This document shows, in pieces, positions 40,491 through 49,698 of a stretch of 64,000 bases of DNA. Below the pieces are notes generated by a model. The model saw only the letters and a list, made by a program, of their open reading frames with translations, was not told the DNA's origin and did no database searches. This stretch comes from Streptomyces fumanus (GTDB taxonomy: Bacteria; Actinomycetota; Actinomycetes; Streptomycetales; Streptomycetaceae): contig NZ_BNBI01000010.1 of the NCBI RefSeq assembly GCF_014655295.1, forward strand, positions 310,001 to 374,000, given 5' to 3'. Every line of letters starts with the position of its first letter. Within the stretch, counting starts at the first letter, position 1. A program made the position numbers and the translations under genes.

Positions 40491-41696
40491 ATGCCCGCTT
40501 CCCCGAGCACCGCCCGGGCCATCAACGACCGGCTCGCCCTGCGTCTGCTCCAGCAGGAGGGCGCGTTGACGGCCGCCCAGCTCAAGCATCTGACGGGACT
40601 GTCCCGGCCCACCGTCGCCGACCTCGTCGAGCGCCTCACCGCCGCCGGCCTCATCGCCGTCGTCGGCGAGTCCGGCGAGCAGCGCCGGGGCCCCAACGCC
40701 AAGCTGTACGGCATCGTCGCCGACCGCGCCCACCTCGCCGCGCTCGACGTCCGTACCGAGGGCGTCTCCGTGCTCGTCTCCGACCTGGTCGGCCGGGTGC
40801 TCGCCGAGGCGTCCGTGCCGATCGACGGCGCCATGGGGACCGGACCCGCGCTGGAGCAGGCGGTCGCCCTCGTCGAGCGGGCCGCCAAGGAGGCCGGGGC
40901 CGAGCGGCTGCACACGGTCGGCATCGGCGCCCCCGGCCTGATCGACCCCGGCACGGGTGAGCTGCGGCCCTCCACCGGCCTGCCCGTCTGGCACCGGCGG
41001 CTGGTCGCCGCCCTCCAGGAACGGTTCCCGGAGTCCCGGGTCAGCGTCGAGAACGAGACCAACCTCGCCGCCCTCGCCGAACAGCGCGACGGGGCGGCCC
41101 GGGATCGGGACACGTTCGTCCTGCTCTGGCTCGGCCTCGGCGTCGGCGCCGCCCTCGTCCTGGACGGCACCCTGCGCCGGGGAGCCTCCGGCGGCGCCGG
41201 CGAGATCGGCTTCCTGCCGGTGCCGGGCACCCCGGGCCTGCCGTCGGCCACGGACTGCGACGGCGGCTTCCACTCCCTGGCGGGCGCGGCGGCGGTGGCG
41301 GAGCTGGCGGCGGGGTACGGGCTGGGCGCGGGCCCGATGCGTGAGGCGGAGGCGGGCGGCGCGGCCGCCGACCCCGCGGCGCCCGTGCGGGAGGCCGTGC
41401 GGCGGCAGGATGCCGAGCCCGCCGCCCGGCGGTTCCTCGCCGACCTCGCCGAGCGGATCGCCCTCGGGGCGGCGGCCGCCGTCTCCGTGCTGGACCCCGG
41501 CTGTGTGGTGCTGGCCGGGGAGATCGGCCGGGCCGGCGGCGACGACCTCGCGGCCCGGGTCCGGGAGCGGCTCGCCCGGCTGTCACCGCTGCCCACCGAG
41601 GTGCGCCCCACCCTGCTGGGCGGCGAGGCCGTACTGCGCGGCGCCCTGCTGACCGCCCGGGACCGGGCGCAGGAGGACCTCTTCGCCCAGCGCTAG
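40491..41696 (+). CDS. ROK-family transcriptional regulator
   Basis: A 401-residue repressor: winged HTH (LLQQEGALTAAQLKHLTGLSRPTVADLVERL compressed in residues 19-50) plus a ROK sugar-kinase-like domain (VGIGAPGLIDPGTGEL, LGVGAALVLDG, GGAGEIGFLP). The usual Cys zinc cluster after the GEIG motif is reduced to a single DCDGG, so it may not bind zinc or act as kinase. ATG 40491 follows AAGGATC. It probably regulates the divergent MFS gene. Confidence 0.9.
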   Translation: MPASPSTARAINDRLALRLLQQEGALTAAQLKHLTGLSRPTVADLVERLTAAGLIAVVGESGEQRRGPNAKLYGIVADRAHLAALDVRTEGVSVLVSDLVGRVLAEASVPIDGAMGTGPALEQAVALVERAAKEAGAERLHTVGIGAPGLIDPGTGELRPSTGLPVWHRRLVAALQERFPESRVSVENETNLAALAEQRDGAARDRDTFVLLWLGLGVGAALVLDGTLRRGASGGAGEIGFLPVPGTPGLPSATDCDGGFHSLAGAAAVAELAAGYGLGAGPMREAEAGGAAADPAAPVREAVRRQDAEPAARRFLADLAERIALGAAAAVSVLDPGCVVLAGEIGRAGGDDLAARVRERLARLSPLPTEVRPTLLGGEAVLRGALLTARDRAQEDLFAQR

Positions 41697-41978
41697 CGCC
41701 GGTCCCCGTACGGCGGCCGTGGGTGGCCCGGCGGCGGGCAAGGGCCTTCGTCACCGCCGCCGGACCGGTCTCGCGGGGAGGATGCGCGGACCCGCAGACA
41801 GTAAAGAGGACTAGACCAAAGCGTCAATAGGTATGGACCACTTGGCCGGGCCTGACGCGGTGCGGCGGCGGCACGGCGGCGTGCCGCGGTGCTGTGGGGT
41901 GACCCTGTGAGCCACCCCACAGCACCCGTCCGCATGGGTGACGATCAGGCGTGGCAGACTGGCCCTGTACCAGAAGCA

Positions 41979-42105
41979 GCGCACTCCGGGGTCGGTGAAA
42001 GTCCGAACCGGCGGTTACAGTCCGCGACCCGGTCGCCTCCAGCGACCGGTTGACCAGGTGAAATTCCTGGACCGACGGTTAAAGTCCGGATGGGAGGCAG
42101 TGCGC
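41979..42105 (+). promoter_or_regulatory. FMN riboswitch (RFN element)
   Basis: GCGCACT (41979-41985) pairs with AGTGCGC (42099-42105) as P1. Inside are the conserved RFN blocks GGGGTCGGTGAAAGTCCG, AACCGGCGGTTACAGTCCG, GACCAGGTGAAATTCCTGG and ACCGACGGTTAAAGTCCGGATGGGAGG. Binding of FMN should shut off the rib operon. CGGCGG at about 42106 can pair with CCGCCG at about 42129, a possible expression-platform stem. The 41697-41944 stretch before it shows no gene. Confidence 0.96.
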
Positions 42106-42266
42106 GGCGGGCGGGCATACCCACGTGCCGCCGACTGTTTACGGATCTGTCCACAGGGACGGCTCCGCGATCAGGGGCGACGCACCGGATGCCGTCGCCC
42201 GTGCATTCTGTCGTCATCGGCAGAGCCCCGGAGTCCGTGCCCGAAGAGGCAGGGAGGACCCGGGAA

Positions 42267-42869
42267 GTGTTCACCGGAATCGTCGAAGAGCTGGGCGAGG
42301 TCACCGCCGTCGAGACCCTCGGCGACGCGTGTCGCTTCCGGCTGCGCGGCCCCGTGGTCACCGAAGGCGCACGCCACGGCGACTCCATCGCCGTCAACGG
42401 CGTCTGCCTCACCGTCGTCGACCACGAGGGCGACGAGTTCACCGCCGACGTGATGGCCGAGACCCTGAACCGCTCCAGCCTCGGCGCCCTCACCGTGGGC
42501 TCCCGGGTCAACCTGGAGCGCCCCACCGCCGTCGGCGCCCGCCTCGGCGGCCACATCGTGCAGGGCCACGTCGACGGCACCGGCGAGATCCTCGCCCGCG
42601 AGCCGTCCGAGCACTGGGAGATCGTCCGGATCTCGCTGCCCGCGGACCTCGCCCGCTACGTCGTCGAGAAGGGCTCCATCACCGTCGACGGCATCAGCCT
42701 CACCGTCGTCGAGGCCGGCCCCGACTCCTTCACGGTCAGCCTCATTCCGACCACCCTCGCCCTGACCACGCTCGGCCGCAAACAGCCCGGCGACCCGGTC
42801 AACCTTGAAGTGGACGTCATCGCCAAGTACGTCGAGCGCCTGCTCGTCGCCCAGGGGGGCACCCAGTGA
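42267..42869 (+). CDS. ribE: Riboflavin synthase alpha chain
   Basis: A 200-residue enzyme dismutating two lumazines to riboflavin (named ribB in some Streptomyces papers, ribC in E. coli). FTGIVEELGEV at the N-terminus and the two tandem lumazine-binding barrels (NGVCLTV and DGISLTV) are clear. GTG 42267 follows GGGAGG. It is the first gene under the FMN riboswitch; its stop overlaps ribM. Confidence 0.95.
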   Translation: MFTGIVEELGEVTAVETLGDACRFRLRGPVVTEGARHGDSIAVNGVCLTVVDHEGDEFTADVMAETLNRSSLGALTVGSRVNLERPTAVGARLGGHIVQGHVDGTGEILAREPSEHWEIVRISLPADLARYVVEKGSITVDGISLTVVEAGPDSFTVSLIPTTLALTTLGRKQPGDPVNLEVDVIAKYVERLLVAQGGTQ

Positions 42870-43510
42870 ACTGGCTCAATTCCGAGGCGTTCGTCCTCTT
42901 CGACCAGCACATCAAGTGGTCCGACATGATCGGCAACGTGATCGGTCTGCTCGGTCTCGCGCTCGGCTGGCGCCGCTCGATCTGGAGCTGGCCGGTGCAG
43001 TTCCTCTCCGGGCTGATCCTCTTCGCGGCCTTCGCCACCGCCCACCTCTCCGGCAGCGCCGGCAAGCAGATCGTGGTCATGGTCGTCGCCGCGTGGGGCT
43101 ACTGGCAGTGGAACCGGGGCCGGCGGCAGAGCCAGGACGGCACCATCGCCGTCCGCTTCGCCAGTTGGCGCGAGCGCGCCGTCCTGCTCGGCGGCGCCGC
43201 GCTCGGCACCCTCGCGGTCGGTGGCCTGTTCACCGCCGTACCCAGCCTGTCCTGGGACCCCTGGCCGGACGCGTACATCTTCGTCGGCACCGTCGTCGCG
43301 ATGTACGCCCAGGCCCGCGGCATGGTCGAGTTCTGGTTCGCCTGGCTGCTGGTCGACCTGGTCGGCGTGCCGCTGAACTTCGCCAACGGCTTCGCCTTCT
43401 CCGGCTTCGTCTACGTCGTCTACGGCGCGCTCGTCCTGTGGGGCATGCGCGACTGGTGGCTGCGCTCCCGCCGGGGGCAGCGGCCCGTCATGGAAGGAGC
43501 GCCCGCGTGA
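42866..43510 (+). CDS. ribM: Riboflavin transporter RibM (PnuX), PnuC family
   Basis: A 214-residue membrane protein with about seven hydrophobic segments and PnuC-like WSDMIGNVIGLLGLALGWRRSIWSWP. Relatives under FMN riboswitches in Corynebacterium and Streptomyces davawensis transport riboflavin rather than nicotinamide riboside. GTG 42866 overlaps the ribE stop and its own stop overlaps ribBA, so translation is coupled. Confidence 0.92.
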   Translation: MNWLNSEAFVLFDQHIKWSDMIGNVIGLLGLALGWRRSIWSWPVQFLSGLILFAAFATAHLSGSAGKQIVVMVVAAWGYWQWNRGRRQSQDGTIAVRFASWRERAVLLGGAALGTLAVGGLFTAVPSLSWDPWPDAYIFVGTVVAMYAQARGMVEFWFAWLLVDLVGVPLNFANGFAFSGFVYVVYGALVLWGMRDWWLRSRRGQRPVMEGAPA

Positions 43511-44796
43511 CCGCGGCACCCATCCTGTACAGCGCCGACGGCCCCGGGGACCTCGTCCTCGACCCCGTCGAGCAGGCCGTCTCCGACATCGCCGCCGGCC
43601 GCCCGGTCGTGGTCGTCGACGACGCCGACCGGGAGAACGAGGGCGACCTCGTGATCGCCGCCGAGAAGGCGACCGAGGAGATCGTCGCCTTCATGATGAG
43701 CGAGTGCCGCGGTCTGATCTGCGCCCCCATGGAGGGCGCGGAACTCGACCGGCTCCGGCTCCCGCAGATGGTCGAGGACAACACCGAGTCGATGAAGACC
43801 GCGTTCACGGTCTCCGTGGACGCCGGCCCGGCGCACGGCGTGAGCACCGGCATCTCGGCCGCCGACCGGGCCGCCACCCTGCGCCTGCTGGCCGGCGGCA
43901 CCGCCGGGCCCGCCGACTTCGTCCGCCCCGGCCATGTCTTCCCGCTGCGCGCCCGCCCCGGCGGCGTCCTCGCCCGGAACGGTCACACCGAGGCCGCCGT
44001 CGACCTCGCCCGGCTCGCCGGACTGCGCCCGGCCGGCGCCATCGTCGAGATCGCCGGCGAGGACGGCCGGATGCTGCGGCTGCCCGAGCTGATCCCGTTC
44101 GCCCGCAAGCACGGCCTGACGATCATCTCCATCGAGGACCTGATCGCCTACCGCCGCAGCGCCGAACCCACCGTCCGCCGCGAGGCCGAGGTCGACCTGC
44201 CCACCGCCCACGGCCCCTTCACCGCGTACGGCTACCGCTCCACCGTCGACGGCGTCGAGCACGTCGCCCTGGTCCACGGCGACCTCGGCGACGGCCGGGA
44301 CGTGCTGGTGCGCGTCCACTCCGAGTGCCTCACCGGCGACGTCTTCGGCTCCCAGCGCTGCGACTGCGGACCCCAACTGGACGCCTCGCTGGCCCGCATC
44401 CAGGCCGAGGGCAGGGGAGTGGTGGTCTACCTGCGCGGCCACGAGGGGCGCGGCATCGGCCTGATGTCCAAGCTGCGCGCCTACGAACTCCAGGAGCGCG
44501 GCCGCGACACCCTGGACGCCAACCTGGAACTCGGCCTGCCCGCCGACGCCCGGGACTACGGCGCCGGCGCCCAGATCCTCAAGGACCTCGGCGTCCGCGG
44601 CGTCCGCCTGCTGACCAACAACCCCGACAAGTCCGCCGCCCTGGAACGGCACGGCATCGAGGTCACCGGCCGCGAACCGATGCCCGTCCAGGCCGGCGAG
44701 CACAACCTCCGCTACCTGCGCACCAAGCGGGACCGGATGGGCCACGACCTGCCCTGGCTGGACACCGCCCCGGTGTCCACCTGCGGCAACCAGTAA
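43507..44796 (+). CDS. ribBA: Bifunctional DHBP synthase / GTP cyclohydrolase II
   Basis: A 429-residue fusion supplying both precursors of lumazine. The N-terminal 3,4-dihydroxy-2-butanone 4-phosphate synthase half has DDADRENEGDLVIAAE; the C-terminal GTP cyclohydrolase II half has the zinc site SECLTGDVFGSQRCDCG and EGRGIGL. Both active sites look intact. GTG 43507 overlaps the ribM stop (GTGA). Confidence 0.95.
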   Translation: MTAAPILYSADGPGDLVLDPVEQAVSDIAAGRPVVVVDDADRENEGDLVIAAEKATEEIVAFMMSECRGLICAPMEGAELDRLRLPQMVEDNTESMKTAFTVSVDAGPAHGVSTGISAADRAATLRLLAGGTAGPADFVRPGHVFPLRARPGGVLARNGHTEAAVDLARLAGLRPAGAIVEIAGEDGRMLRLPELIPFARKHGLTIISIEDLIAYRRSAEPTVRREAEVDLPTAHGPFTAYGYRSTVDGVEHVALVHGDLGDGRDVLVRVHSECLTGDVFGSQRCDCGPQLDASLARIQAEGRGVVVYLRGHEGRGIGLMSKLRAYELQERGRDTLDANLELGLPADARDYGAGAQILKDLGVRGVRLLTNNPDKSAALERHGIEVTGREPMPVQAGEHNLRYLRTKRDRMGHDLPWLDTAPVSTCGNQ

Positions 44797-44826
44797 GCGA
44801 AAGAACTCCGAGAGCCGAGGAGCAAC

Positions 44827-45333
44827 GTGAGCGGCAAGGGTGCACCGGAACTGTCCGTACGCAACGTGGGTGACCTGCGGATCGCCGTCGTCGCGGCACA
44901 GTGGCACGAGAAGGTGATGGACGGCCTGGTGGACGGCGCCCTGCGGGCCCTGCACGACCTGGGCATCAGCGAGCCGACCCTGCTGCGGGTCCCCGGAAGC
45001 TGGGAACTGCCCGTCGTCGCCAAGGCCCTCGCCGGCCGCGGCTACGACGCGGTCGTCGCCCTCGGCGTCGTCATCCGCGGCGGCACCCCCCACTTCGAGT
45101 ACGTCTGCCAGGGCGTCGCCCAGGGCCTCACCCAGGTCTCCGTCGACACCGGCGTCCCCGTCGGCTTCGGCGTCCTCACCTGCGACACCGAGGAACAGGC
45201 CCTGGACCGCGCCGGACTGGCCGGCTCCAGCGAGGACAAGGGCCACGAGGCGGTGACCGCGGCGGTGGCGACGGCGGCGACGCTGCGTTCCGTATCCGAA
45301 CCCTGGCGCCAGGGCGGTCCGCACAACCCGTAG
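44827..45333 (+). CDS. ribH: 6,7-dimethyl-8-ribityllumazine synthase
   Basis: A 168-residue enzyme condensing the pyrimidine and butanone intermediates to lumazine; homologues form icosahedral shells. Signatures are VVAAQWHEKVMDGLVDGAL, RVPGSWELPVVAKAL and ALGVVIRGGTPHFEYVC with the catalytic His. GTG 44827 follows GAGGAG. It ends the rib operon. Confidence 0.95.
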   Translation: MSGKGAPELSVRNVGDLRIAVVAAQWHEKVMDGLVDGALRALHDLGISEPTLLRVPGSWELPVVAKALAGRGYDAVVALGVVIRGGTPHFEYVCQGVAQGLTQVSVDTGVPVGFGVLTCDTEEQALDRAGLAGSSEDKGHEAVTAAVATAATLRSVSEPWRQGGPHNP

Positions 45334-45346
45334 AGTGGGCGCCACC

Positions 45347-45619
45347 ATGTCCAAGAAGACGTTCGAGGAGCTGTTCACCGAGCTCCAGCAGAAGGCCGCC
45401 CACGGCGACCCCGCCACCTCCCGCACCGCCGAGCTGGTCGACAAGGGCGTCCACGCCATCGGCAAGAAGGTCGTCGAGGAGGCCGCGGAGGTCTGGATGG
45501 CCGCCGAGTACGAGGGCAAGGAAGCGGCCGCCGAGGAGATCTCGCAGCTCCTGTACCACGTCCAGGTGATGATGGTCGCCCGCGGCATCTCCCTGGACGA
45601 CGTCTACGCCCACCTGTAA
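45347..45619 (+). CDS. hisE: Phosphoribosyl-ATP diphosphatase
   Basis: A 90-residue all-helical MazG-fold enzyme hydrolysing PR-ATP to PR-AMP, second step of histidine synthesis. KTFEELFTELQQKA and KKVVEEAAEVWMAAEYE with the metal-binding acids are visible. ATG 45347 is preferred to GTG 45335. It lies 13 bases after ribH and 47 before hisG, so it may share some riboflavin-operon transcript. Confidence 0.94.
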   Translation: MSKKTFEELFTELQQKAAHGDPATSRTAELVDKGVHAIGKKVVEEAAEVWMAAEYEGKEAAAEEISQLLYHVQVMMVARGISLDDVYAHL

Positions 45620-45666
45620 ACCGAGTTCACCACCTCCCCCTCTTCAACGCGAAGGAAGCCGACCTC

Positions 45667-46515
45667 ATGCTGCGCATCGCCGTCCCCAACAAGGGTTCAC
45701 TCTCCGGCCCTGCGGCGGACATGCTGCATGAGGCCGGCTACCAGCAGCGCCGCGAGTCCAAGGAACTGCGCATCGTCGACCCGGTCAACGAGGTCGAGTT
45801 CTTCTACCTGCGCCCCCGCGACATCGCCATCTACGTCTCCTCCGGCCGCCTCGACATCGGCATCACCGGCCGCGACCTGCTGATCGACTCCGGCGCCGAC
45901 GCCGAGGAGATCCTCCCCCTCGGCTTCGCCCGCTCCACCTTCCGCTACGCCACCAAGCCGGGCACGGCCGGCGGCGTCGCGGACCTCCGGGGCATGACCG
46001 TCGCCACCTCCTACGAGGGGATCGTCGCCAAGCACCTCGCCGACCACGGCGTCGACGCCTCCGTCGTCCACCTCGACGGCGCCGTGGAGACCGCCATCGA
46101 ACTGGGCGTCGCCGAGGTCATCGCCGACGTCGTGGAGACCGGCACCTCGCTGCGCAACGCCGGACTGGAGATCATCGGCGAGCCGATCATGAAGTCCGAG
46201 GCCGTGGTGATCCGCCGCACCGGCGCCGACCCGGACGAACCGAAGGTCCAGCAGTTCCTGCGCCGCCTCCAGGGCGTCCTGGTGGCCCGGACGTACGTGA
46301 TGATGGACTACGACTGCCGCGTGGAGCAGTTGGAGAAGGCCGTCGCGCTCACCCCCGGCCTGGAGTCCCCGACCGTCTCCCCGCTGCACAACGAGGGCTG
46401 GGTCGCCGTGCGCGCCATGGTCCCCGCCAGGGAGGCGCAGCGGATCATGGACGACCTGTACGAGATCGGCGCCCGCGCCATCCTCACCACGGCCATCCAC
46501 GCCTGCCGCCTCTGA
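45667..46515 (+). CDS. hisG: ATP phosphoribosyltransferase, long form
   Basis: A 282-residue enzyme starting histidine synthesis by joining PRPP and ATP. LRIAVPNKGSLSGPA opens it and DSGADAEEILPLGFA plus the PRPP loop EVIADVVETGTSLR are present. The last 75 residues are the histidine-binding regulatory domain of the long form, so no HisZ is needed. GAAGGAAG precedes the ATG. The rest of the his operon is not here. Confidence 0.95.
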   Translation: MLRIAVPNKGSLSGPAADMLHEAGYQQRRESKELRIVDPVNEVEFFYLRPRDIAIYVSSGRLDIGITGRDLLIDSGADAEEILPLGFARSTFRYATKPGTAGGVADLRGMTVATSYEGIVAKHLADHGVDASVVHLDGAVETAIELGVAEVIADVVETGTSLRNAGLEIIGEPIMKSEAVVIRRTGADPDEPKVQQFLRRLQGVLVARTYVMMDYDCRVEQLEKAVALTPGLESPTVSPLHNEGWVAVRAMVPAREAQRIMDDLYEIGARAILTTAIHACRL

Positions 46516-46543
46516 CGCACATCCGCACCTCCCGGAGCACACC

Positions 46544-47023
46544 ATGCCGGACGCCACCCCGCAAGCCCGACCGGAGCCGCCCGCCCTGCCCGTCACCTTC
46601 CGGCCGGGCCGCACCCGCGCCGTCCTGGTGGGCGCCGCCGTCGCCGTCTTCGCGGTCATCACGGCGGTCGCGTTCCTGATGGAGCGGCTCGGCCCCGGAG
46701 AGCGCGCGAGCTTCGTGCTGACGGCGCTCCTCCTGGCCGGCGTGCTGCTCCTGCTGGCCCGCCCCAAGGTGGTCGCCGAGGAGTCCGGGGTCACCGTGGT
46801 GAACCTCACCCGGCGGCGCCGCCTGGAGTGGGCGGAGATCCTCCGGGTCAACCTCCGCCCCGGCGACCCCTGGGTCTTCCTCGACCTCAGCGACGGCACC
46901 AGCCTGCCCGCGCTCGGCATCCAGCCCGGCATCGCCCGGCAGCGGGCCCTGGCCGACGCGCGGGCGCTGCGGGCGCTCGCCGAGGCCCGCTCCGCCCCCG
47001 GCGTCGGGCCGCTCCGCCCCTGA
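46544..47023 (+). CDS. PH-domain membrane protein
   Basis: A 159-residue protein with two hydrophobic segments (about 30-47 and 58-73) followed by a short bacterial PH-like domain (VTVVNLTRRRRLEWAEILRVNL). It starts 28 bases after hisG with GGAG upstream. Similar proteins follow hisG in other actinobacteria. Function unknown. Confidence 0.88.
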   Translation: MPDATPQARPEPPALPVTFRPGRTRAVLVGAAVAVFAVITAVAFLMERLGPGERASFVLTALLLAGVLLLLARPKVVAEESGVTVVNLTRRRRLEWAEILRVNLRPGDPWVFLDLSDGTSLPALGIQPGIARQRALADARALRALAEARSAPGVGPLRP

Positions 47024-47129
47024 CGCCGCGCTCCCGGCGTACGCCCCGGGGCACCTCGGGGGCTCTTCGGGGCCCGTTCGGGGTCGTCCACCCTGCCGCT
47101 CCCGGCCCGCGGGTGATTAACCTGGTGGG

Positions 47130-47215
47130 CGGAGGCGCGCCGAGTGCGCCTCCGCTCCTGTCGCTCCGCCCGGTGCACAGGGGTTCCAGCTACCCGAGGA
47201 GTGACTCCCTCCGGC
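47130..47215 (+). promoter_or_regulatory. Structured leader ahead of the CNNM/CBS pair
   Basis: CGGAGGCGC (47130-47138) and GCGCCTCCG (47146-47154) make a perfect 9-bp hairpin. CCTGT near 47157 can pair with ACAGG near 47178, and GGAG-TGA-CTCC forms a third hairpin near 47200. With about 70 unpaired bases more before ATG 47282 this suggests a regulatory leader, but it matches no riboswitch consensus I know. Confidence 0.35.
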
Positions 47216-47281
47216 GATGGACGGATCGTCCTGCAGTACCTGCGCCGCCCCCGGTCGTGACACGACACAGGCGGCGGCATC

Positions 47282-48613
47282 ATGACCACCCCCCTGCTGC
47301 TCCTGGCAGCCGCGTTCCTGCTGATCCTCGCCAACGGTTTCTTCGTGGCGGCCGAGTTCGGCCTGGTGACCGTCGAGCGCCCGGACGCCGAGGAGGCCGC
47401 CGCCCGCGGCGACCGGCGCGCCCGGCGGGTCGTCGCGTCCCTGCGGGAGCTGTCCTTCCAGCTCTCCGGCACCCAGCTCGGCATCACCATCACCTCCCTC
47501 GTCGTCGGCATGCTCGCCGAACCGGCGCTCGCCGGGCTGCTGGCCGGCCCGTTCGCCGCCGTCGGCGTCCCCGACGGCGCGGTCTCCGGCGTCGCGGTCG
47601 TCGTCGGCATGCTGCTGGCCTCGGCCGTGCAGATGGTGATCGGCGAGCTGGTCCCGAAGAACTGGGCGGTCTCCCGCCCGCTGCAGGTCGCCCGGTTCGT
47701 GGCCGGCCCGCAGCACCTGTTCGCCCGTACCTTCCGCCCGGTGATCGCCGCGCTGAACACCGTGGCCAACCGGCTCGTCCGCGCCCTCGGCGTGGAACCG
47801 GCCGAGGAACTGGCCTCCGCCCGCACCCCGGGCGAGCTGGTCTCCCTCGCCCGGCACTCCGCCCAGGCCGGCGCCCTGGAGCAGGACACCGCCGACCTCT
47901 TCGTGCGCACCCTCTCCCTGGGCGAACTGACCGCGCAGCACGTGATGACCCCCCGGGTGAAGGTCAGCGCCCTGCAGTCGTCGGCCACCGCCGAGGACGT
48001 GGTCAACCTGACCCGCGCCACCGGCCTGTCCCGCTTCCCCGTCTACCGGGAGAAGATCGACGAGGTGACCGGCATGGTCCACCTCAAGGACGCCCTCGCC
48101 GTCCCGGTCCACGACCGGCTGCGCACCCCCGTCGGCCGCATCGCCCGCCCGGCCCTGCTGGTCCCCGAGACCCTGCCGGTGCGGCCCCTGCTGACCCGGC
48201 TCCGCAGCGAGCAGCCGATAGCCGTCGTCGTCGACGAGTACGGCGGCACCGCCGGCGTCGTCACCCTGGAGGACATCGTCGAGGAGATCGTCGGCGAGGT
48301 CCGCGACGAGCACGACGGTCAGGACCTCCCCGAGCTGGCCGCCGTCCCGCCCGAGGACGGCCGCCCGGCCTGGGACGCCGACGGCAGTTGCCGCGTCGAC
48401 GTCCTGCGCCGCATCGGCCTGGAGGTCCCCGAGGGCCCCTACGAGACCGTCGCCGGGCTCGTCGCCGACCTGCTCGGCCGCATCCCCGCCGTCGGCGACC
48501 GCGCCGAGCTGCCCGGCTGGAAGCTGACGGTGCGCCGGGTCGGCCACTACCGCGCCGAGCGGGTCCGGGTGGTCCGCACGGCGCCCGTGCCCGTACCGGA
48601 GGCCGTCCGATGA
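47282..48613 (+). CDS. CNNM/CBS-domain membrane protein (HlyC/CorC family), first copy
   Basis: A 443-residue protein: N-terminal CNNM transmembrane domain (LLAAAFLLILANGFFVAAEFGLV; IGELVPKNWAV), a CBS pair (MTPRVKVSALQ; VVVDEYGGTAGVVTLEDIVEEIVGE) and a C-terminal CorC/HlyC domain. Relatives extrude magnesium or other divalent cations (MpfA, CorB), despite the old name hemolysin. Its stop overlaps the next start (ATGA). Confidence 0.92.
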   Translation: MTTPLLLLAAAFLLILANGFFVAAEFGLVTVERPDAEEAAARGDRRARRVVASLRELSFQLSGTQLGITITSLVVGMLAEPALAGLLAGPFAAVGVPDGAVSGVAVVVGMLLASAVQMVIGELVPKNWAVSRPLQVARFVAGPQHLFARTFRPVIAALNTVANRLVRALGVEPAEELASARTPGELVSLARHSAQAGALEQDTADLFVRTLSLGELTAQHVMTPRVKVSALQSSATAEDVVNLTRATGLSRFPVYREKIDEVTGMVHLKDALAVPVHDRLRTPVGRIARPALLVPETLPVRPLLTRLRSEQPIAVVVDEYGGTAGVVTLEDIVEEIVGEVRDEHDGQDLPELAAVPPEDGRPAWDADGSCRVDVLRRIGLEVPEGPYETVAGLVADLLGRIPAVGDRAELPGWKLTVRRVGHYRAERVRVVRTAPVPVPEAVR

Positions 48614-49683
48614 GCGTGCTGCAACTGCTGCTGGCCGCCCTGCTGGTGCTCGCCAACGGCTTCTTCGTCGGCGCCGAGTTCGCGCTGGTGTCGGTCCGCC
48701 GCAGCCAGATCGAACCGCTGCGCACCGCCCGCGCCCGCCAGGTCCTGCACGGCCTGGAGCATCTGCCGCAGATGATGGCCGCCGCCCAGTTCGGCATCAC
48801 CGTCTGCTCGCTGACCCTCGGCGCGGTCGCCGAACCGACCGTCGCCCACCTGCTGGAGCCGGTCTTCGCCTGGGTCCACCTGCCGCACGGCATGATCCAC
48901 CCGCTCGGCTACGTCATCGCGCTGGCCGTGGTGGTCTTCTGCCACCTGGTGATCGGCGAGATGGTCCCGAAGAACCTCGCCATGGCCGCCCCCGAGAAGG
49001 CCGCCCTCTGGCTGGGCCCCGGCCTGGTCGCCTTCGCCCGTCTGTGCAAGCCGGTCACGGCCGCCCTCGGCGCCTGCGCCCAGGGCATCCTCAAGCTGTT
49101 CCGGGTCGAGCCCAAGGACGAGGTGGAGGCCGTCTTCACCCGCGCCCAGCTCAACCGGCTGGTCGAGGACGCCGGCCAGGCCGGGCTCCTCGACCCCGAG
49201 GAGCAGGAGCGCCTGGAGGACGCGCTGGAGCTGGGCTCCCGCCCGGTGACCGACGTCCTCGTCGAGCGCGAGGCATGGGTGACGGTCCCCCCGTCGGTCA
49301 CCCCCGGCCAGATCGTCGAGCTGACCGCCCGTACCGGCTACTCCCGGTTCCCGATCGCCGCCGACAACGGTCCCTTCATGGGTTACCTCCACGTCAAGGA
49401 CGTCCTCGACCTGGAGGAGTCGGAGCGGGCGGTGCCCCAGCAGATATGGCGGCCCATGACCACCCTGCGCCCCGAACTCCCGCTGGACGACGCCCTCACC
49501 GTGATGCGCCGCGCCGCCACCCACCTCGCCCAGGTCACCGACGCGGGCGGCCGGGTCCTAGGCCTGGTCGCCCTGGAGGACGTCCTGGAGCTGCTGGTCG
49601 GCGAGGTCCGCGACCCGGCCCACCGCGAGCCGGCGGTCGGCGCGCCGCGGACCGGCAGCGAGCCCGAGGAGGTGCTGGCCTAG
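48610..49683 (+). CDS. CNNM/CBS-domain membrane protein, second copy
   Basis: A 357-residue paralogue of the preceding gene with the CNNM domain (VLANGFFVGAEFALVSV; IGEMVPKNLAM) and CBS pair (LVALEDVLELLVGEV) but no C-terminal CorC domain. ATG 48610 overlaps the upstream stop. The pair probably works as a heteromeric cation exporter; such tandem pairs are common in actinobacteria. Confidence 0.92.
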   Translation: MSVLQLLLAALLVLANGFFVGAEFALVSVRRSQIEPLRTARARQVLHGLEHLPQMMAAAQFGITVCSLTLGAVAEPTVAHLLEPVFAWVHLPHGMIHPLGYVIALAVVVFCHLVIGEMVPKNLAMAAPEKAALWLGPGLVAFARLCKPVTAALGACAQGILKLFRVEPKDEVEAVFTRAQLNRLVEDAGQAGLLDPEEQERLEDALELGSRPVTDVLVEREAWVTVPPSVTPGQIVELTARTGYSRFPIAADNGPFMGYLHVKDVLDLEESERAVPQQIWRPMTTLRPELPLDDALTVMRRAATHLAQVTDAGGRVLGLVALEDVLELLVGEVRDPAHREPAVGAPRTGSEPEEVLA

Positions 49684-49698
49684 GCCCCCTCGTGCGGC

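Noticed and set aside
42805..43506. N-terminal extension of RibBA over the ribM gene
   Set aside because: The extension is Arg/Ala/Pro-rich and overlaps ribM in another frame; GTG 43507 overlaps the ribM stop and begins the DHBP synthase domain.
47024..47281. M-box or yybP-ykoY riboswitch ahead of the CNNM pair
   Set aside because: The conserved core strings of both classes are absent; only unspecific hairpins are seen, so the leader is listed as unclassified.
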